A stretch of 33,334 nucleotides of DNA from the NCBI GenBank assembly GCA_902803475.1, contig CADCPZ010000002.1:1-33334 (forward strand), written 5' to 3'. Under the pieces are notes generated by a model. It was not told where the DNA came from and did not search any database. It saw only the letters and a list, made by a program, of their open reading frames with translations. Position numbers and translations under genes: made by a program. Positions 24,834-33,071 of the stretch are shown here, one piece after another (the first letter of the stretch is position 1; every line of letters starts with the position of its first letter). Source of the DNA: an uncultured Prevotellaceae bacterium. Its GTDB lineage: Bacteria > Bacteroidota > Bacteroidia > Bacteroidales > Bacteroidaceae.

Positions 24834-27229
24834 CCTGAACTATAGAATACTTCTTCGTTGTCTTCTGGTAGCTTTTTCAGAGGAACCGTAATTTCATTCA
24901 TCCAGGAAGGAACACCTCTGGTGGGATAAGTCTTCAACATTTGCTGCCATTCTTCATCAGTCAAGCGCGGCTCTTGTACAGGACGGTCAAACTCACGATA
25001 GGAAAGTACAGCTCCACGCATCAGATAAAGGTAGCCTTTGATTTCTACGATCACATAGATTTCATCTGCCGTACCTACTGCCTCATAGAGAACGCACGGT
25101 TTGGGGTTATTGAAACCATTGGCTGTGCATACATCAGCAACAATGGCAACCGACTTGTCGGCACTCTCCACATTGTCCCATCCCATCAGATACTGGTCTT
25201 TCTCGCTCACCAGACTCAGGGAAATATTTTCGAAGGTAGATCCGATAATCTCGATGCTATTGTATTCTACGTCGCTCAACTCCTCACCGCGCAACTCTTT
25301 CTTACTGACGCTCAAGAAGAACTCAGCCTGTTCTCTGATTTCTTTGGTCGTTGACTGTGCCTTTTCTGTCATCAGGTCGAAGCGGTTTAGCAGCTCTGTC
25401 GTAGCATCCATCAGGTCGATGGCTTTCTGCCAGAAAGGCACATTAGGCTCTACATAACCCTTGACAACGGGTTCGGGAGGACCATAGTCGCCGCATTCGG
25501 CAATAACGGGCTGCTTGGCATAAAGGATAGCATCATGCTTCAGTTCTGCCCAGGAGGCGAGTCCGGCGTTCAGATCTTTCTTCTGCCAGGCTTCACCTCG
25601 CATAAAGTAAGGAACGTTGGTCTTTGCCTGGTTCATCGTCTGCAAAGCATCCAGCCACTGGTTGCAGATCGTAGCCTTCCAGTTGATTTCCTTCATGCGT
25701 TCCTTCATCTTCTTCAGCGTCGGCATGAAGCCTTTCCACTGTCTGTCTTGCCCCAGCTCATCCGTGAGAATATTTTCAGCTTTCGTGCATCCCATCGCAG
25801 CAAAAACATCGAGTCCCATCGGTGCACCTCGTTTGGTAGGCGTGTTTTCAACATCCACCATCTCGTTGAGCACCTCGCCATCGGGCTGGTAGCGCTGCGG
25901 CATCAAGTTGATTTTATATGGGCTGGTGTTTTCGAACTTTGGACGGATTCGTATCTGCTTTCCAGCAAGTTCTATCATCTGTTTGCTCAGTGCGTCCATT
26001 GCCTTCTTGTCGGCAAAGAGTTTTTCAATCGGAATGTTTTTGCTACCGAATGCCTGATATACCTGCAGAGCTGTGACATTGTCTGGCTCACCCATCATAT
26101 AGGTAATCGGGATGTTGATGCGGTCGTAGGTCTTGCGGATCTTCTCATTCTTGCAGATGGTCTCTGCCATCAATGCCATACGTTTTAGCTGGCGGTCGTT
26201 GTCTGCATGGAACGGAGCAGTCTGCAACCACATCATCGCACGGAAATACCTCTTCACGGTTTCCGAACGGGTGTAGTGACCACGAGGACGGAACAAAGCG
26301 TATGCAAACATCACATTATTATACTCCAGGAACTCTGAATAATTGTTTTCAGCGTTCATCGCCTTTTGAACCTCGTCTTTCACCATCTCTTTGTATGCGG
26401 CAGCCACAGGTTTTATCTTTTCACCCGTAGCCAATGCCAGTGCAATAGCAGCAAAGGCCTGATCATATTCAGCAGCAGCCTTTACCTCCGCGCTCTTGGT
26501 GGTACGTGCTGTCTTTCCCATTTCATCATACAACTGTTGACACAGGGAAATCATTACACCGTTGAGTTTCTCCTCCTCAATGCTTCTGAGCACGGCATCG
26601 AAGTAGAGATGAAAGAGTTGCAGATACAGGTCGGTAGTCACAAACGACGGGAAATTACTGTAGTCGTTCTTCTCATAAATATGGAACAATTGAATCTTTT
26701 GGTCAGGAACAATCGCAAAACCGTTCTTTCCCAACATATCCATGAGCTTCGGGTCGATTTCCTCCAGCTGATAAGGATTCACCAGGTTCTCGATGTTCAC
26801 CCTGTATATCCGCTTAGATGGCGAAAAATTGCCGTTATCTGCCAGCAACTCCTTCTCGCGCGCCTGCAGCTTGTCGATGAAAGCCTGTTGGTCGGATGTG
26901 TATTTCAGAGGAATAGTCGTGTTATTCGCATCCTCTTTTTCAAACTTCTCCCACAGGCGGTCATGATACCACGATGTAGTTTCGAAGACACTGCGCAAAT
27001 CGCCATCCATAAAAGCATAACCTTGCTGGGCAGCAAAAGCATTACGCAGCACACGAAGTTCACTTACGCTGAGTTGTGAGATATCCATGTTCATGTCAAT
27101 CTTACCATTCAGCTTCTCTACGTTGATATGGCCTTTACCTGGAAGGATCAAAGGCTTTACAACCTGGTCTTCCTGTGCCCATGTGGGAAGGGTCAGAAGA
27201 CATGCGATGAACAATAAAAACTTTTTCAT
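24827..27229 (-). CDS. Exported YARHG plus DUF3160 protein
   Basis: The 800-residue protein has a signal peptide ending near LPTWAQ (residue 19). A YARHG-like domain follows at about residues 52-95 (SELRVLRNAFAAQQGYAFMDGDLRSVFETTSWY). The rest, from about residue 145, is recognised as DUF3160 by the pattern FPSFVTTDLYLQLFHLYFDAVLRSIEEE and the all-helical composition. Function of DUF3160 is unknown. The protein is probably periplasmic or surface-exposed; no lipobox is seen. The gene follows the FG-GAP-like gene by 41 bases and overlaps the CapA gene, so the exported proteins are made together. Confidence 0.75.
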   Translation of the reverse strand: MKKFLLFIACLLTLPTWAQEDQVVKPLILPGKGHINVEKLNGKIDMNMDISQLSVSELRVLRNAFAAQQGYAFMDGDLRSVFETTSWYHDRLWEKFEKEDANNTTIPLKYTSDQQAFIDKLQAREKELLADNGNFSPSKRIYRVNIENLVNPYQLEEIDPKLMDMLGKNGFAIVPDQKIQLFHIYEKNDYSNFPSFVTTDLYLQLFHLYFDAVLRSIEEEKLNGVMISLCQQLYDEMGKTARTTKSAEVKAAAEYDQAFAAIALALATGEKIKPVAAAYKEMVKDEVQKAMNAENNYSEFLEYNNVMFAYALFRPRGHYTRSETVKRYFRAMMWLQTAPFHADNDRQLKRMALMAETICKNEKIRKTYDRINIPITYMMGEPDNVTALQVYQAFGSKNIPIEKLFADKKAMDALSKQMIELAGKQIRIRPKFENTSPYKINLMPQRYQPDGEVLNEMVDVENTPTKRGAPMGLDVFAAMGCTKAENILTDELGQDRQWKGFMPTLKKMKERMKEINWKATICNQWLDALQTMNQAKTNVPYFMRGEAWQKKDLNAGLASWAELKHDAILYAKQPVIAECGDYGPPEPVVKGYVEPNVPFWQKAIDLMDATTELLNRFDLMTEKAQSTTKEIREQAEFFLSVSKKELRGEELSDVEYNSIEIIGSTFENISLSLVSEKDQYLMGWDNVESADKSVAIVADVCTANGFNNPKPCVLYEAVGTADEIYVIVEIKGYLYLMRGAVLSYREFDRPVQEPRLTDEEWQQMLKTYPTRGVPSWMNEITVPLKKLPEDNEEVFYSSGC

Positions 27230-27270
27230 ATGGTTAACCTTTTAAAGTAAATAGTAATGATGGATGTTAG

Positions 27271-27777
27271 TTATCTTATTAATGGTGAATCCAGTATCGT
27301 CCTTGCCAACTCTTCACTTTCATTTTTGCATAAGTAGCAAATAAACTCCAGACCGAAGCCTTGCCACTGGTATTCTGCTACTACGTATTTTCCATCGGTC
27401 GTATGCCCAAGTACGCGAATCCGTCCATCGACAAACCGAAAGTCATCAATTGGACCGCCCACTTTCGACCCCATCCACATCGCACGTACGCGCCCGTTCT
27501 TATTTTTATAGATAAATAGTCGGCGGGCTTTCTCTGGATAGTATCGGGTGCCTTTGATGACACCCACCAGCGCGTCAGTCTTACCGTCACCATCGACATC
27601 ACCTGTCTGAAACTGATAAACAGGGTAAGCCAATTTCCATTTGTCCTGCTGCCCGTTCTCCGTCAGTACCAGATAGTTCAGGCTGTCGTTCACATGCTCT
27701 ATCGAGAATGTCTGTGCATGAACTGTAGCGCTGAGGAGCAACAGAGGCAATGCGAACAGTAATTTCTCAATTCTCAA
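27271..27777 (-). CDS. Small exported protein with an FG-GAP/VCBS-like calcium loop
   Basis: The 168-residue protein begins with a signal peptide ending near TVHAQ (residue 22). It carries DVDGDGKTD at 60-68, a calcium-binding-like loop of the FG-GAP/VCBS type with D60, D62, D64 and D68. Only one such repeat is present, so it is not a full beta-propeller. No ATG is available in frame: an in-frame stop lies two codons upstream, so a TTG at 27777 must start translation, and later codons would lose the signal peptide. That TTG and the codons around it belong to a heptamer repeat. The gene is between the thioredoxin-fold lipoprotein gene (17 bases) and the DUF3160 gene (41 bases). Confidence 0.65.
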   Translation of the reverse strand: MRIEKLLFALPLLLLSATVHAQTFSIEHVNDSLNYLVLTENGQQDKWKLAYPVYQFQTGDVDGDGKTDALVGVIKGTRYYPEKARRLFIYKNKNGRVRAMWMGSKVGGPIDDFRFVDGRIRVLGHTTDGKYVVAEYQWQGFGLEFICYLCKNESEELARTILDSPLIR

Positions 27778-27791
27778 TTTTCAATATTCAA
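27764..27791. repeat. Four 7-base tandem units over a TTG start codon
   Basis: Four heptamers run at 27764-27770 TTCTCAA, 27771-27777 TTCTCAA, 27778-27784 TTTTCAA and 27785-27791 TATTCAA, then TTTT. They span the TTG start of the FG-GAP-like gene and almost the whole 17-base gap to the upstream gene. Loss or gain of one unit would move the start context by a non-multiple of three. Confidence 0.75.
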
Positions 27792-27794
27792 TTT

Positions 27795-28964
27795 TTACAA
27801 CAAAGCTCTAATCTCCGCTTCTACATCCTTGATCTGTGACGGGTTCTTCACCACGTTGTTGCCGCGGTCTATCAGGTAGAACACGGGAGTGGTGGTTACA
27901 GGAGCCAGATAGACGTTGCAGACCGATTGGTTGGCGCCATAGACGTTAATCCAAGGCAGCGCAGCCGTCTGTGTCTTCCAGAAATGTTCGTTTTCATCGA
28001 GCGAAACCTGATAGATTTCCAGTCCTTGAGCGTGATATTTGTTATAGAGTTCGCGCAATTGCATGATAAAATCATTGCTGCCATCTGCTGCAAACGCATG
28101 GAAGTTCAACAATACCACCTGTCCCTTCAGATCGGTTAGGTGTCGCTGCAAACCCTTGTTGTCAATCAGAGGTAGGTCGATGACGCCTGTCACATTCACC
28201 TTGCTGCTATCAACGGTCAGCACTTGATTCTCGCGTTTTCTGATGATACGCTGGTCGGTCATTTCACGTAGTGCGATGTTATGCAGGTTCTCACCACGCA
28301 GGGAGTTCGGATAATAGGTGTCCCAACTGGTGGCAACAGCACCAAAAACTTTCACATCCTCAGGATATAGTGAGGGGTCGAAGAGTAACTGGCTCCTATT
28401 GTTGACGGTGATGTACTGAAACAAAGCGAAATAAGCATAGGCCTTCATCGGCTCCTTATAAATGTAGTTACGCTTTACATCTTCCTTATAGTTGGCAATC
28501 ATCTGTTCTATCACGTTGACCAGCGAGTCGCCCGCTAAAGTAGGATTGTTTACCGCATTTTGTACACGTGTCTGCAACTCAATCTGCTTCAGAGCCAGTT
28601 CCTTTATCTTCTCATTCTCATATGAACCTGCTATATCGTAGTTCGTGGCCATCAGCGGATACGATGCTTTCACATTCACCGTCTCTGTGGAGTCAATGGC
28701 AATATTGATAATCTGTCCTGCAATACGCAAACGATAGAACTCTGGATTCTCGCACCTGTCTCCGGAAAATTCGAAGTTTCCAGCTTCATCGAGTTTCACA
28801 GAGTCCAATTTCTCAGGACCGTTCAAACTCATATTCTCAAAATACAAGACAGAGTCCTTTGCATTCTCCATCTTTCCTGTTATATGGAACTTCTCGCCTG
28901 TACAAGAAGTCATCAGCAATGCACCCATGAGGGTGCACATTCCAATTAATGTCTTTCTTTTCAT
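27795..28964 (-). CDS. Lipoprotein with DUF4369-like and thioredoxin-fold domains, lacking CxxC
   Basis: The 389-residue protein has a lipoprotein signal with the lipobox LLMTSC (C21). Residues about 26-100 are beta-rich, with the pattern FHITGKMENAKDSVLYFENM and NFEFSGD typical of DUF4369. A helical middle follows, and then from about residue 262 a TlpA/AhpC-like thioredoxin fold: VVLLNFHAF, YHAQGLEIYQVSLDE, and the cis-Pro strand TTTPVFYLIDRGNNV (P360). Where TlpA proteins have WCxxC, this one reads A-A-D-G-S (residues 292-296), so it cannot do thiol chemistry at that site. It heads a run of four exported-protein genes. A promoter-like element lies just upstream. A binding or structural role is the natural guess. 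Confidence 0.8.
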   Translation of the reverse strand: MKRKTLIGMCTLMGALLMTSCTGEKFHITGKMENAKDSVLYFENMSLNGPEKLDSVKLDEAGNFEFSGDRCENPEFYRLRIAGQIINIAIDSTETVNVKASYPLMATNYDIAGSYENEKIKELALKQIELQTRVQNAVNNPTLAGDSLVNVIEQMIANYKEDVKRNYIYKEPMKAYAYFALFQYITVNNRSQLLFDPSLYPEDVKVFGAVATSWDTYYPNSLRGENLHNIALREMTDQRIIRKRENQVLTVDSSKVNVTGVIDLPLIDNKGLQRHLTDLKGQVVLLNFHAFAADGSNDFIMQLRELYNKYHAQGLEIYQVSLDENEHFWKTQTAALPWINVYGANQSVCNVYLAPVTTTPVFYLIDRGNNVVKNPSQIKDVEAEIRALL

Positions 28965-28985
28965 GTTATTTTTAAATTTCCGCTA

Positions 28986-29016
28986 CAAATTTAGATATAT
29001 TTTTGATAATACCAAT
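28986..29016 (-). promoter_or_regulatory. Promoter for the four-gene exported-protein operon
   Basis: On the minus strand TAAATTTG (28993 to 28986) matches the -7 consensus, and ATTG (29016 to 29013), a three-of-four match to TTTG, stands 19 bases upstream. The start point would be near 28982, about 18 bases before the ATG at 28964. It diverges from the GH3 promoter. Confidence 0.55.
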
Positions 29017-29082
29017 CAGAAGACAGAAAAAATAAAAAGAAAAATTTATCCCAAACCTTCCGTCTCTATTCAAAAAAATGTG

Positions 29083-29090
29083 TATTTTTG
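29083..29090 (+). promoter_or_regulatory. Promoter -7 element for the GH3 gene
   Basis: TATTTTTG followed by CA matches TAnnTTTG. Transcription would begin near 29094, about 30 bases before the ATG at 29124. The TTG inside this element (29088) is therefore not a start codon. No -33 TTTG is apparent. Confidence 0.6.
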
Positions 29091-29123
29091 CACAATTTGA
29101 GTATTATTTATTCACTAAAACTT

Positions 29124-30305
29124 ATGAAATTCTTGAAACTATGGATGTTTGCCGCCATCCTGATTTGCGGCACAGTGATAACATCGTGTACCGATGATAA
29201 CGGCGTAAATCCATCACCTGCAGAAGAGGTTGAGGAACAGTTGAAGAAGATGACGTTGCGCGAAAAAGTAGGACAAATGTTCTTTGTGCGCCCTGAGGCA
29301 CTTGACACGACTATCCATTGGAAGGAGTATTCCGACTTGATGCCTATAGAACTTCAAGAGGTCAACAACTGTATGAAAGGTGTGAACGAAAAATACCCTG
29401 TAGGCGGAATCATCCTTTATGCATGGAACATTAAGGACGAAGCTCAGTTGGCACGGTTTATACCACAACTGAAAGCATTAAAAGGAGAGCCTCTGATGTG
29501 TATCGACGAAGAGGGTGGCCGCGTGTCCCGTATCGCCAACAATCCCAATTTCCATGTAAAGAAGTATGAGTCAATGGCAGCTATCGGTGCTACTGGCGAT
29601 CCAGCTAATGCCTATGAATGTGGTAACACCATCGGTACCTATCTTAATGGCTATGGTTTCGATATTGATTTTGCCCCTGTTGCCGACGTAAACACTAATC
29701 CTGACAATATTGTTATCGGTCCTCGTGCTTTCAGTGACGACCCTTATGTGGCTGCTCCTATGGTAACAAGTTATCTTCAAGGACTGCAAGATGCCGGCAT
29801 CATAGGCTGTATCAAACATTTCCCTGGTCATGGCGACACGAAGGCTGATACACACTACGGCTACGACCAAACGCAGAAGACTTGGGCTGAGATGCTCGAC
29901 TGCGAGATGGTGACATTCCGTGCCGGCATCAATTGGGGCTGTCAACTGATTATGACCGCTCACATCGGTGCGCCTAAGGTCACAGGTTCGGACATTCCTT
30001 CCACCATGTCGTCTGTTATTCTGCAAGACAAGCTACGCGATGAACTGGGCTATCAGAACATCATCGTGACCGATGCGATGGAGATGGGAGCCATCACGAA
30101 GCAATTCACCAACATCGAAGCCACGTTAGGTTGCATTCAGGCTGGTGCCGACATCGTGCTCAGTCCCAAAAACTTAGTAGAGGCATTTGATGCCGTCGTG
30201 AAGGCTGTAGAGGAAGGAAAAATTTCAGAGGAGCGTATCAATCAGAGCGTGCGTCGCATTTTGCTATTGAAAAAATATGCACAAATTGCCCACTTTCTAT
30301 TCTAG
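29124..30305 (+). CDS. GH3-family lipoprotein, NagZ-like beta-N-acetylhexosaminidase
   Basis: GH3 enzymes of this type remove beta-linked N-acetylglucosamine, for example from muropeptides. The 393-residue protein starts at the ATG at 29124 with a lipoprotein signal (VITSC, C22). The GH3 N-terminal barrel follows: MTLREKVGQMF, CIDEEGGRVSRI, the loop KHFPGHGDTKADTHYG with the His of the NagZ His-Asp dyad, and the nucleophile Asp in VTDAMEMGAI. It has only the barrel domain; the second and third GH3 domains of beta-glucosidases are missing, as in NagZ. The lipid anchor puts it outside the cytoplasm, unlike E. coli NagZ. It stands alone between a promoter and the NHLM-type gene cluster. No terminator was recognised after it. 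Confidence 0.88.
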   Translation: MKFLKLWMFAAILICGTVITSCTDDNGVNPSPAEEVEEQLKKMTLREKVGQMFFVRPEALDTTIHWKEYSDLMPIELQEVNNCMKGVNEKYPVGGIILYAWNIKDEAQLARFIPQLKALKGEPLMCIDEEGGRVSRIANNPNFHVKKYESMAAIGATGDPANAYECGNTIGTYLNGYGFDIDFAPVADVNTNPDNIVIGPRAFSDDPYVAAPMVTSYLQGLQDAGIIGCIKHFPGHGDTKADTHYGYDQTQKTWAEMLDCEMVTFRAGINWGCQLIMTAHIGAPKVTGSDIPSTMSSVILQDKLRDELGYQNIIVTDAMEMGAITKQFTNIEATLGCIQAGADIVLSPKNLVEAFDAVVKAVEEGKISEERINQSVRRILLLKKYAQIAHFLF

Positions 30306-30397
30306 ATGTTCACCTTTGGATTATAGAAACCATACATAAATAGATGAAGGAAGGGGCCTGCGCAAAGTATTGAGATGAAAGTTTTTCTTTCCAATCA

Positions 30398-30428
30398 TTT
30401 GGAGATTGCAAAAAATATATTACTTTTG
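30398..30428 (+). promoter_or_regulatory. Promoter of the NHLM-type export genes
   Basis: TTTG (30398-30401) is followed after exactly 19 bases by TACTTTTG (30421-30428) and CA, an ideal match to the Bacteroidota consensus TTTG-N19-21-TAnnTTTG. Transcription would begin near 30434, leaving about 50 bases before the HlyD-like ATG at 30484. A TTG inside the region (30406) is not used as a start. Confidence 0.75.
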
Positions 30429-30483
30429 CAGCATTGACATAGTGGGTACACCAGAACTAGATAAAAAGAAAACCATTAAAACA

Positions 30484-31320
30484 ATGAATAACACCAGTCC
30501 TTTTGCAGAGAAAAGCCGTCAGCGGCAGTTGGAAACGCCTGACGGAGTGCAGGATTATGTGCGTGTGACCTCTGTGTCGCCTCTACTCATTGGCAGTACC
30601 ATCTTGCTGCTCCTGGCTGCATTTATTGTATGGGGCGTGCTGGGTACGGTGACCGACCGTGTAGAATACAGTGGACTCATCTTCCCACATCACGGAACAG
30701 ATGACATCACGCTGGACTCGCAGGGTACGATTACCAAAATGTTCGTACATACGGGTGACACTGTGATAGAAGGGCAACAGATTGCACGAGTTCAGATTGA
30801 CGGCAAAGACAGTATTGTGTGTAGCAAACTGCATGGTACGGTGTTGTTTGCTAAACAAGACCGCGAAGGTTTTGTACCTTTAGAACCTCTGGTGAGTATG
30901 GTATGCGACCATCATGCCGACGGTACGGTGCATACCATGTTGGTGGCATACGTCGATATGGAAACCCAGCACGACCTGCGTGAGGGTATGGAGGCACAGG
31001 TATGGCCCCGAGGCGATGACCGTGATGAAACGGGCTATGTGCATGGTATCATTACCAGCATAGACCGCTATCCTACTCCCCACGAAGAAATCGTCAATCA
31101 GTTGAAGAGTACTGCGATGGCTGATGCACTCTTCTCGATGAAGGAATCGGCCTGGCAGGTGATTATCGAATTGAAACATTCCCCACAGGACTCCACGCGT
31201 TATGACTGGTCGTTTGGTCAGCCCAAGAATGTGGAAATGGGTATCGGTACCTATTGTAATGTGCTGACAGAAACGCGCCGCCGCTCGATTTACGAGTATC
31301 TTTTTAATATTCAGAGGTAA
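30484..31320 (+). CDS. NHLM/NHLP-type HlyD-like membrane fusion protein (short)
   Basis: The family links an inner-membrane ABC exporter to the periplasm in peptide export. From the ATG at 30484 the protein has 278 residues: a cytoplasmic N-terminus with FAEKSRQRQLETPDGVQDYVRVTS, one membrane segment at about 33-54, and a beta-rich periplasmic part. The N-terminal pattern resembles NHLP bacteriocin-system secretion proteins (a TIGR03794-like arrangement). The two lipoyl halves read GTITKMFVHTGDTVIEGQQIARVQ and KLHGTVLFAKQDREGFV with no long coiled-coil between them, so the hairpin that usually reaches an outer-membrane channel is missing. It lies 12 bases before the ABC gene. An alternative TTG start at 30406 falls inside the promoter. 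Confidence 0.75.
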   Translation: MNNTSPFAEKSRQRQLETPDGVQDYVRVTSVSPLLIGSTILLLLAAFIVWGVLGTVTDRVEYSGLIFPHHGTDDITLDSQGTITKMFVHTGDTVIEGQQIARVQIDGKDSIVCSKLHGTVLFAKQDREGFVPLEPLVSMVCDHHADGTVHTMLVAYVDMETQHDLREGMEAQVWPRGDDRDETGYVHGIITSIDRYPTPHEEIVNQLKSTAMADALFSMKESAWQVIIELKHSPQDSTRYDWSFGQPKNVEMGIGTYCNVLTETRRRSIYEYLFNIQR

Positions 31321-31332
31321 GATGATAGGAAT

Positions 31333-33069
31333 ATGAAGAGTGAGAAATCGACATGGGGTTTATTGCGCCGCTTTATGAAAGGCGGAGGCATGCTGATCTT
31401 TTTCAGCTTGCTGCTCTATGTCATCACCATTGGCATCACCCTTTTCCCGCCACTCTTCCAGCAGGTCTTCACCGACAACATCATCACAGGCAAGAACCCA
31501 GAGTGGTTCCAGCCACTGATACTGATGTACAGCGGACTGTTCATTCTGGAACTGGTTGCATGGCTGGTGCTCAACGGTCACCGCCGTAAGCTGACCATGC
31601 GCTTCAGCGTCATCAGTCAGGCACGCTATATCTGGCATGTGTTACGATTGCCGATATCGACACATAGCCGTTATTCAGCAGGCGACCTGATTGCCCGTTT
31701 TATGGGTATAGGAAAAACAGGTGTCAACCTCTTCGACCTCGCTTCGGCTGCCGTCTTAGGGCTGAATGTAGTCATCTTCTCCTATCTGCTGTTTGTTTAC
31801 CACTGGAAACTAGGACTGATGGAACTGATTGCTTTAGGTACGATCGTACTGTCCATCCGTCTGAGCACCAACTATCAGAAACGAAAGGCAAGCAGTATGG
31901 AGGCGACGGAACGACATTTGCAGAGTGCTACGATGGCTGGTATGCACAGCATGGAAACCATCAAGGCGGCAGGTGCAGAGCAACGTTTCTACCAACGTTG
32001 GGATGCACTCTATGCCCAGGCACTGAATGCCCGCGTTGCTTCCACCCGTCAGATGATTCTGATGGGAGCACTCCCTCTGTTGGTACAAGGACTTACAGCC
32101 GCCTTGCTACTCTGTGTGGGTACGTGGTTTATCCTTCAGGGTGAACTGACGCCTGGTATGCTTCTTGCCTCACAGGGCTTTATGACAGCGATGCTGTATC
32201 CTGTTACGAAGTTGTCCAGTGTGACACAGGATGTGTTTAAAGCTCACTCCGTCTTGGAACGTCAGGAAGAGATTCTTGAAGAGAAGACAGAGGCTTCAGG
32301 AGAACCAGCATCCGATGGTTCCGAAATTCTAAAACTTACTGGTGAGATAGAGTTGCGCGATGTGACGTTCGGATACGACCGTTCGCTGCCGCCGCTTATC
32401 AGTCACCTGTCCCTCCGCATCAAGAAAGGTGAACAAGTGGCATTTGTAGGCAGATCTGGCTGTGGTAAGAGCACATTGGCCAAATTGGTGGCAGGCCTCT
32501 ATGAACCTTGGGAGGGAGAAGTGTTGCTCGACGGAAAGCCTATCCATCACGTGAGCCGTCTGTCGCTGACCAGCAGTGTCGGCGTAGTCAGTCAGGAGTG
32601 TACCTTGTTTGAAGGAACCATCACCGATAATATTAAGATGTGGGATGAGAGCATCAGTGATGAAGTCATGATACAGGCTGCCACCTATGCTCAGCTGCAT
32701 GGTGAGATTATGACTTTGGCTAACGGCTATCAGAGCAGGATAGAGACGTGCGGACAGAATTTGTCGGCAGGTCAGCGCCAGCGTATGGAGATTGCTGCTG
32801 CTTTGGCCAAAGAACCAACCATCCTTGTGATGGATGAAGCTACAGCTACCCTTGACAAAAAAACTGAAACAAAGGTGATGCAGGCTGTACGCACCTTGGG
32901 CATTACGTCGCTGATGATTGCTCACCGTCTGGAAACCATCCGCCAGTGCGACACCATCTATGTCATCGATTACGGACAGGTGGTTCAGCAAGGCACCCAT
33001 GACAGTCTGATCGGAGACAAAGAAGGATTATACTACCAATTGAACGTTTTCGCTAAGCCGGAAGAATAG
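31333..33069 (+). CDS. NHLM/NHLP-type ABC exporter (permease-ATPase) without C39 peptidase domain
   Basis: The 578-residue protein is a half transporter with an exporter membrane domain (about residues 1-310, six segments) and an ATPase domain. Walker A is GRSGCGKST at 373-381, the Q-loop is in SQECTLFEG, the signature is LSAGQ at 477-481, Walker B ends in D501-E502, and the switch His is H531. The ATPase resembles the peptidase-bearing NHLP exporter (TIGR03796-like). The usual N-terminal C39 leader peptidase of about 150 residues is missing: the protein opens directly at the first membrane segment, and no peptidase could be encoded in the 12-base gap upstream. The gene lies between the fusion protein and a second ABC protein. 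Leader cleavage, if any, must come from elsewhere. Confidence 0.85.
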   Translation: MKSEKSTWGLLRRFMKGGGMLIFFSLLLYVITIGITLFPPLFQQVFTDNIITGKNPEWFQPLILMYSGLFILELVAWLVLNGHRRKLTMRFSVISQARYIWHVLRLPISTHSRYSAGDLIARFMGIGKTGVNLFDLASAAVLGLNVVIFSYLLFVYHWKLGLMELIALGTIVLSIRLSTNYQKRKASSMEATERHLQSATMAGMHSMETIKAAGAEQRFYQRWDALYAQALNARVASTRQMILMGALPLLVQGLTAALLLCVGTWFILQGELTPGMLLASQGFMTAMLYPVTKLSSVTQDVFKAHSVLERQEEILEEKTEASGEPASDGSEILKLTGEIELRDVTFGYDRSLPPLISHLSLRIKKGEQVAFVGRSGCGKSTLAKLVAGLYEPWEGEVLLDGKPIHHVSRLSLTSSVGVVSQECTLFEGTITDNIKMWDESISDEVMIQAATYAQLHGEIMTLANGYQSRIETCGQNLSAGQRQRMEIAAALAKEPTILVMDEATATLDKKTETKVMQAVRTLGITSLMIAHRLETIRQCDTIYVIDYGQVVQQGTHDSLIGDKEGLYYQLNVFAKPEE

Positions 33070-33071
33070 AT

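Noticed and set aside
26366..27079. Plus-strand open frame of 237 codons opposite the DUF3160 gene
   Set aside because: It is antisense to a long exported-protein gene and shows no domain or start signal.
29088..29123. TTG start for the GH3 lipoprotein
   Set aside because: The TTG is the end of the -7 promoter element; the ATG at 29124 gives a proper lipoprotein signal peptide.
30344..30373. Tiny frame of nine codons upstream of the exporter, as a possible exported peptide
   Set aside because: It lies upstream of the operon promoter, lacks any leader or GG motif, and is far too short to support.
30406..30483. Longer HlyD-like start at TTG
   Set aside because: It falls between the -33 and -7 elements of an ideal promoter, so it would not be transcribed.
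32329..33000. Minus-strand open frame of 223 codons opposite the ABC gene
   Set aside because: It runs opposite the conserved ATPase domain and has no motif of its own.
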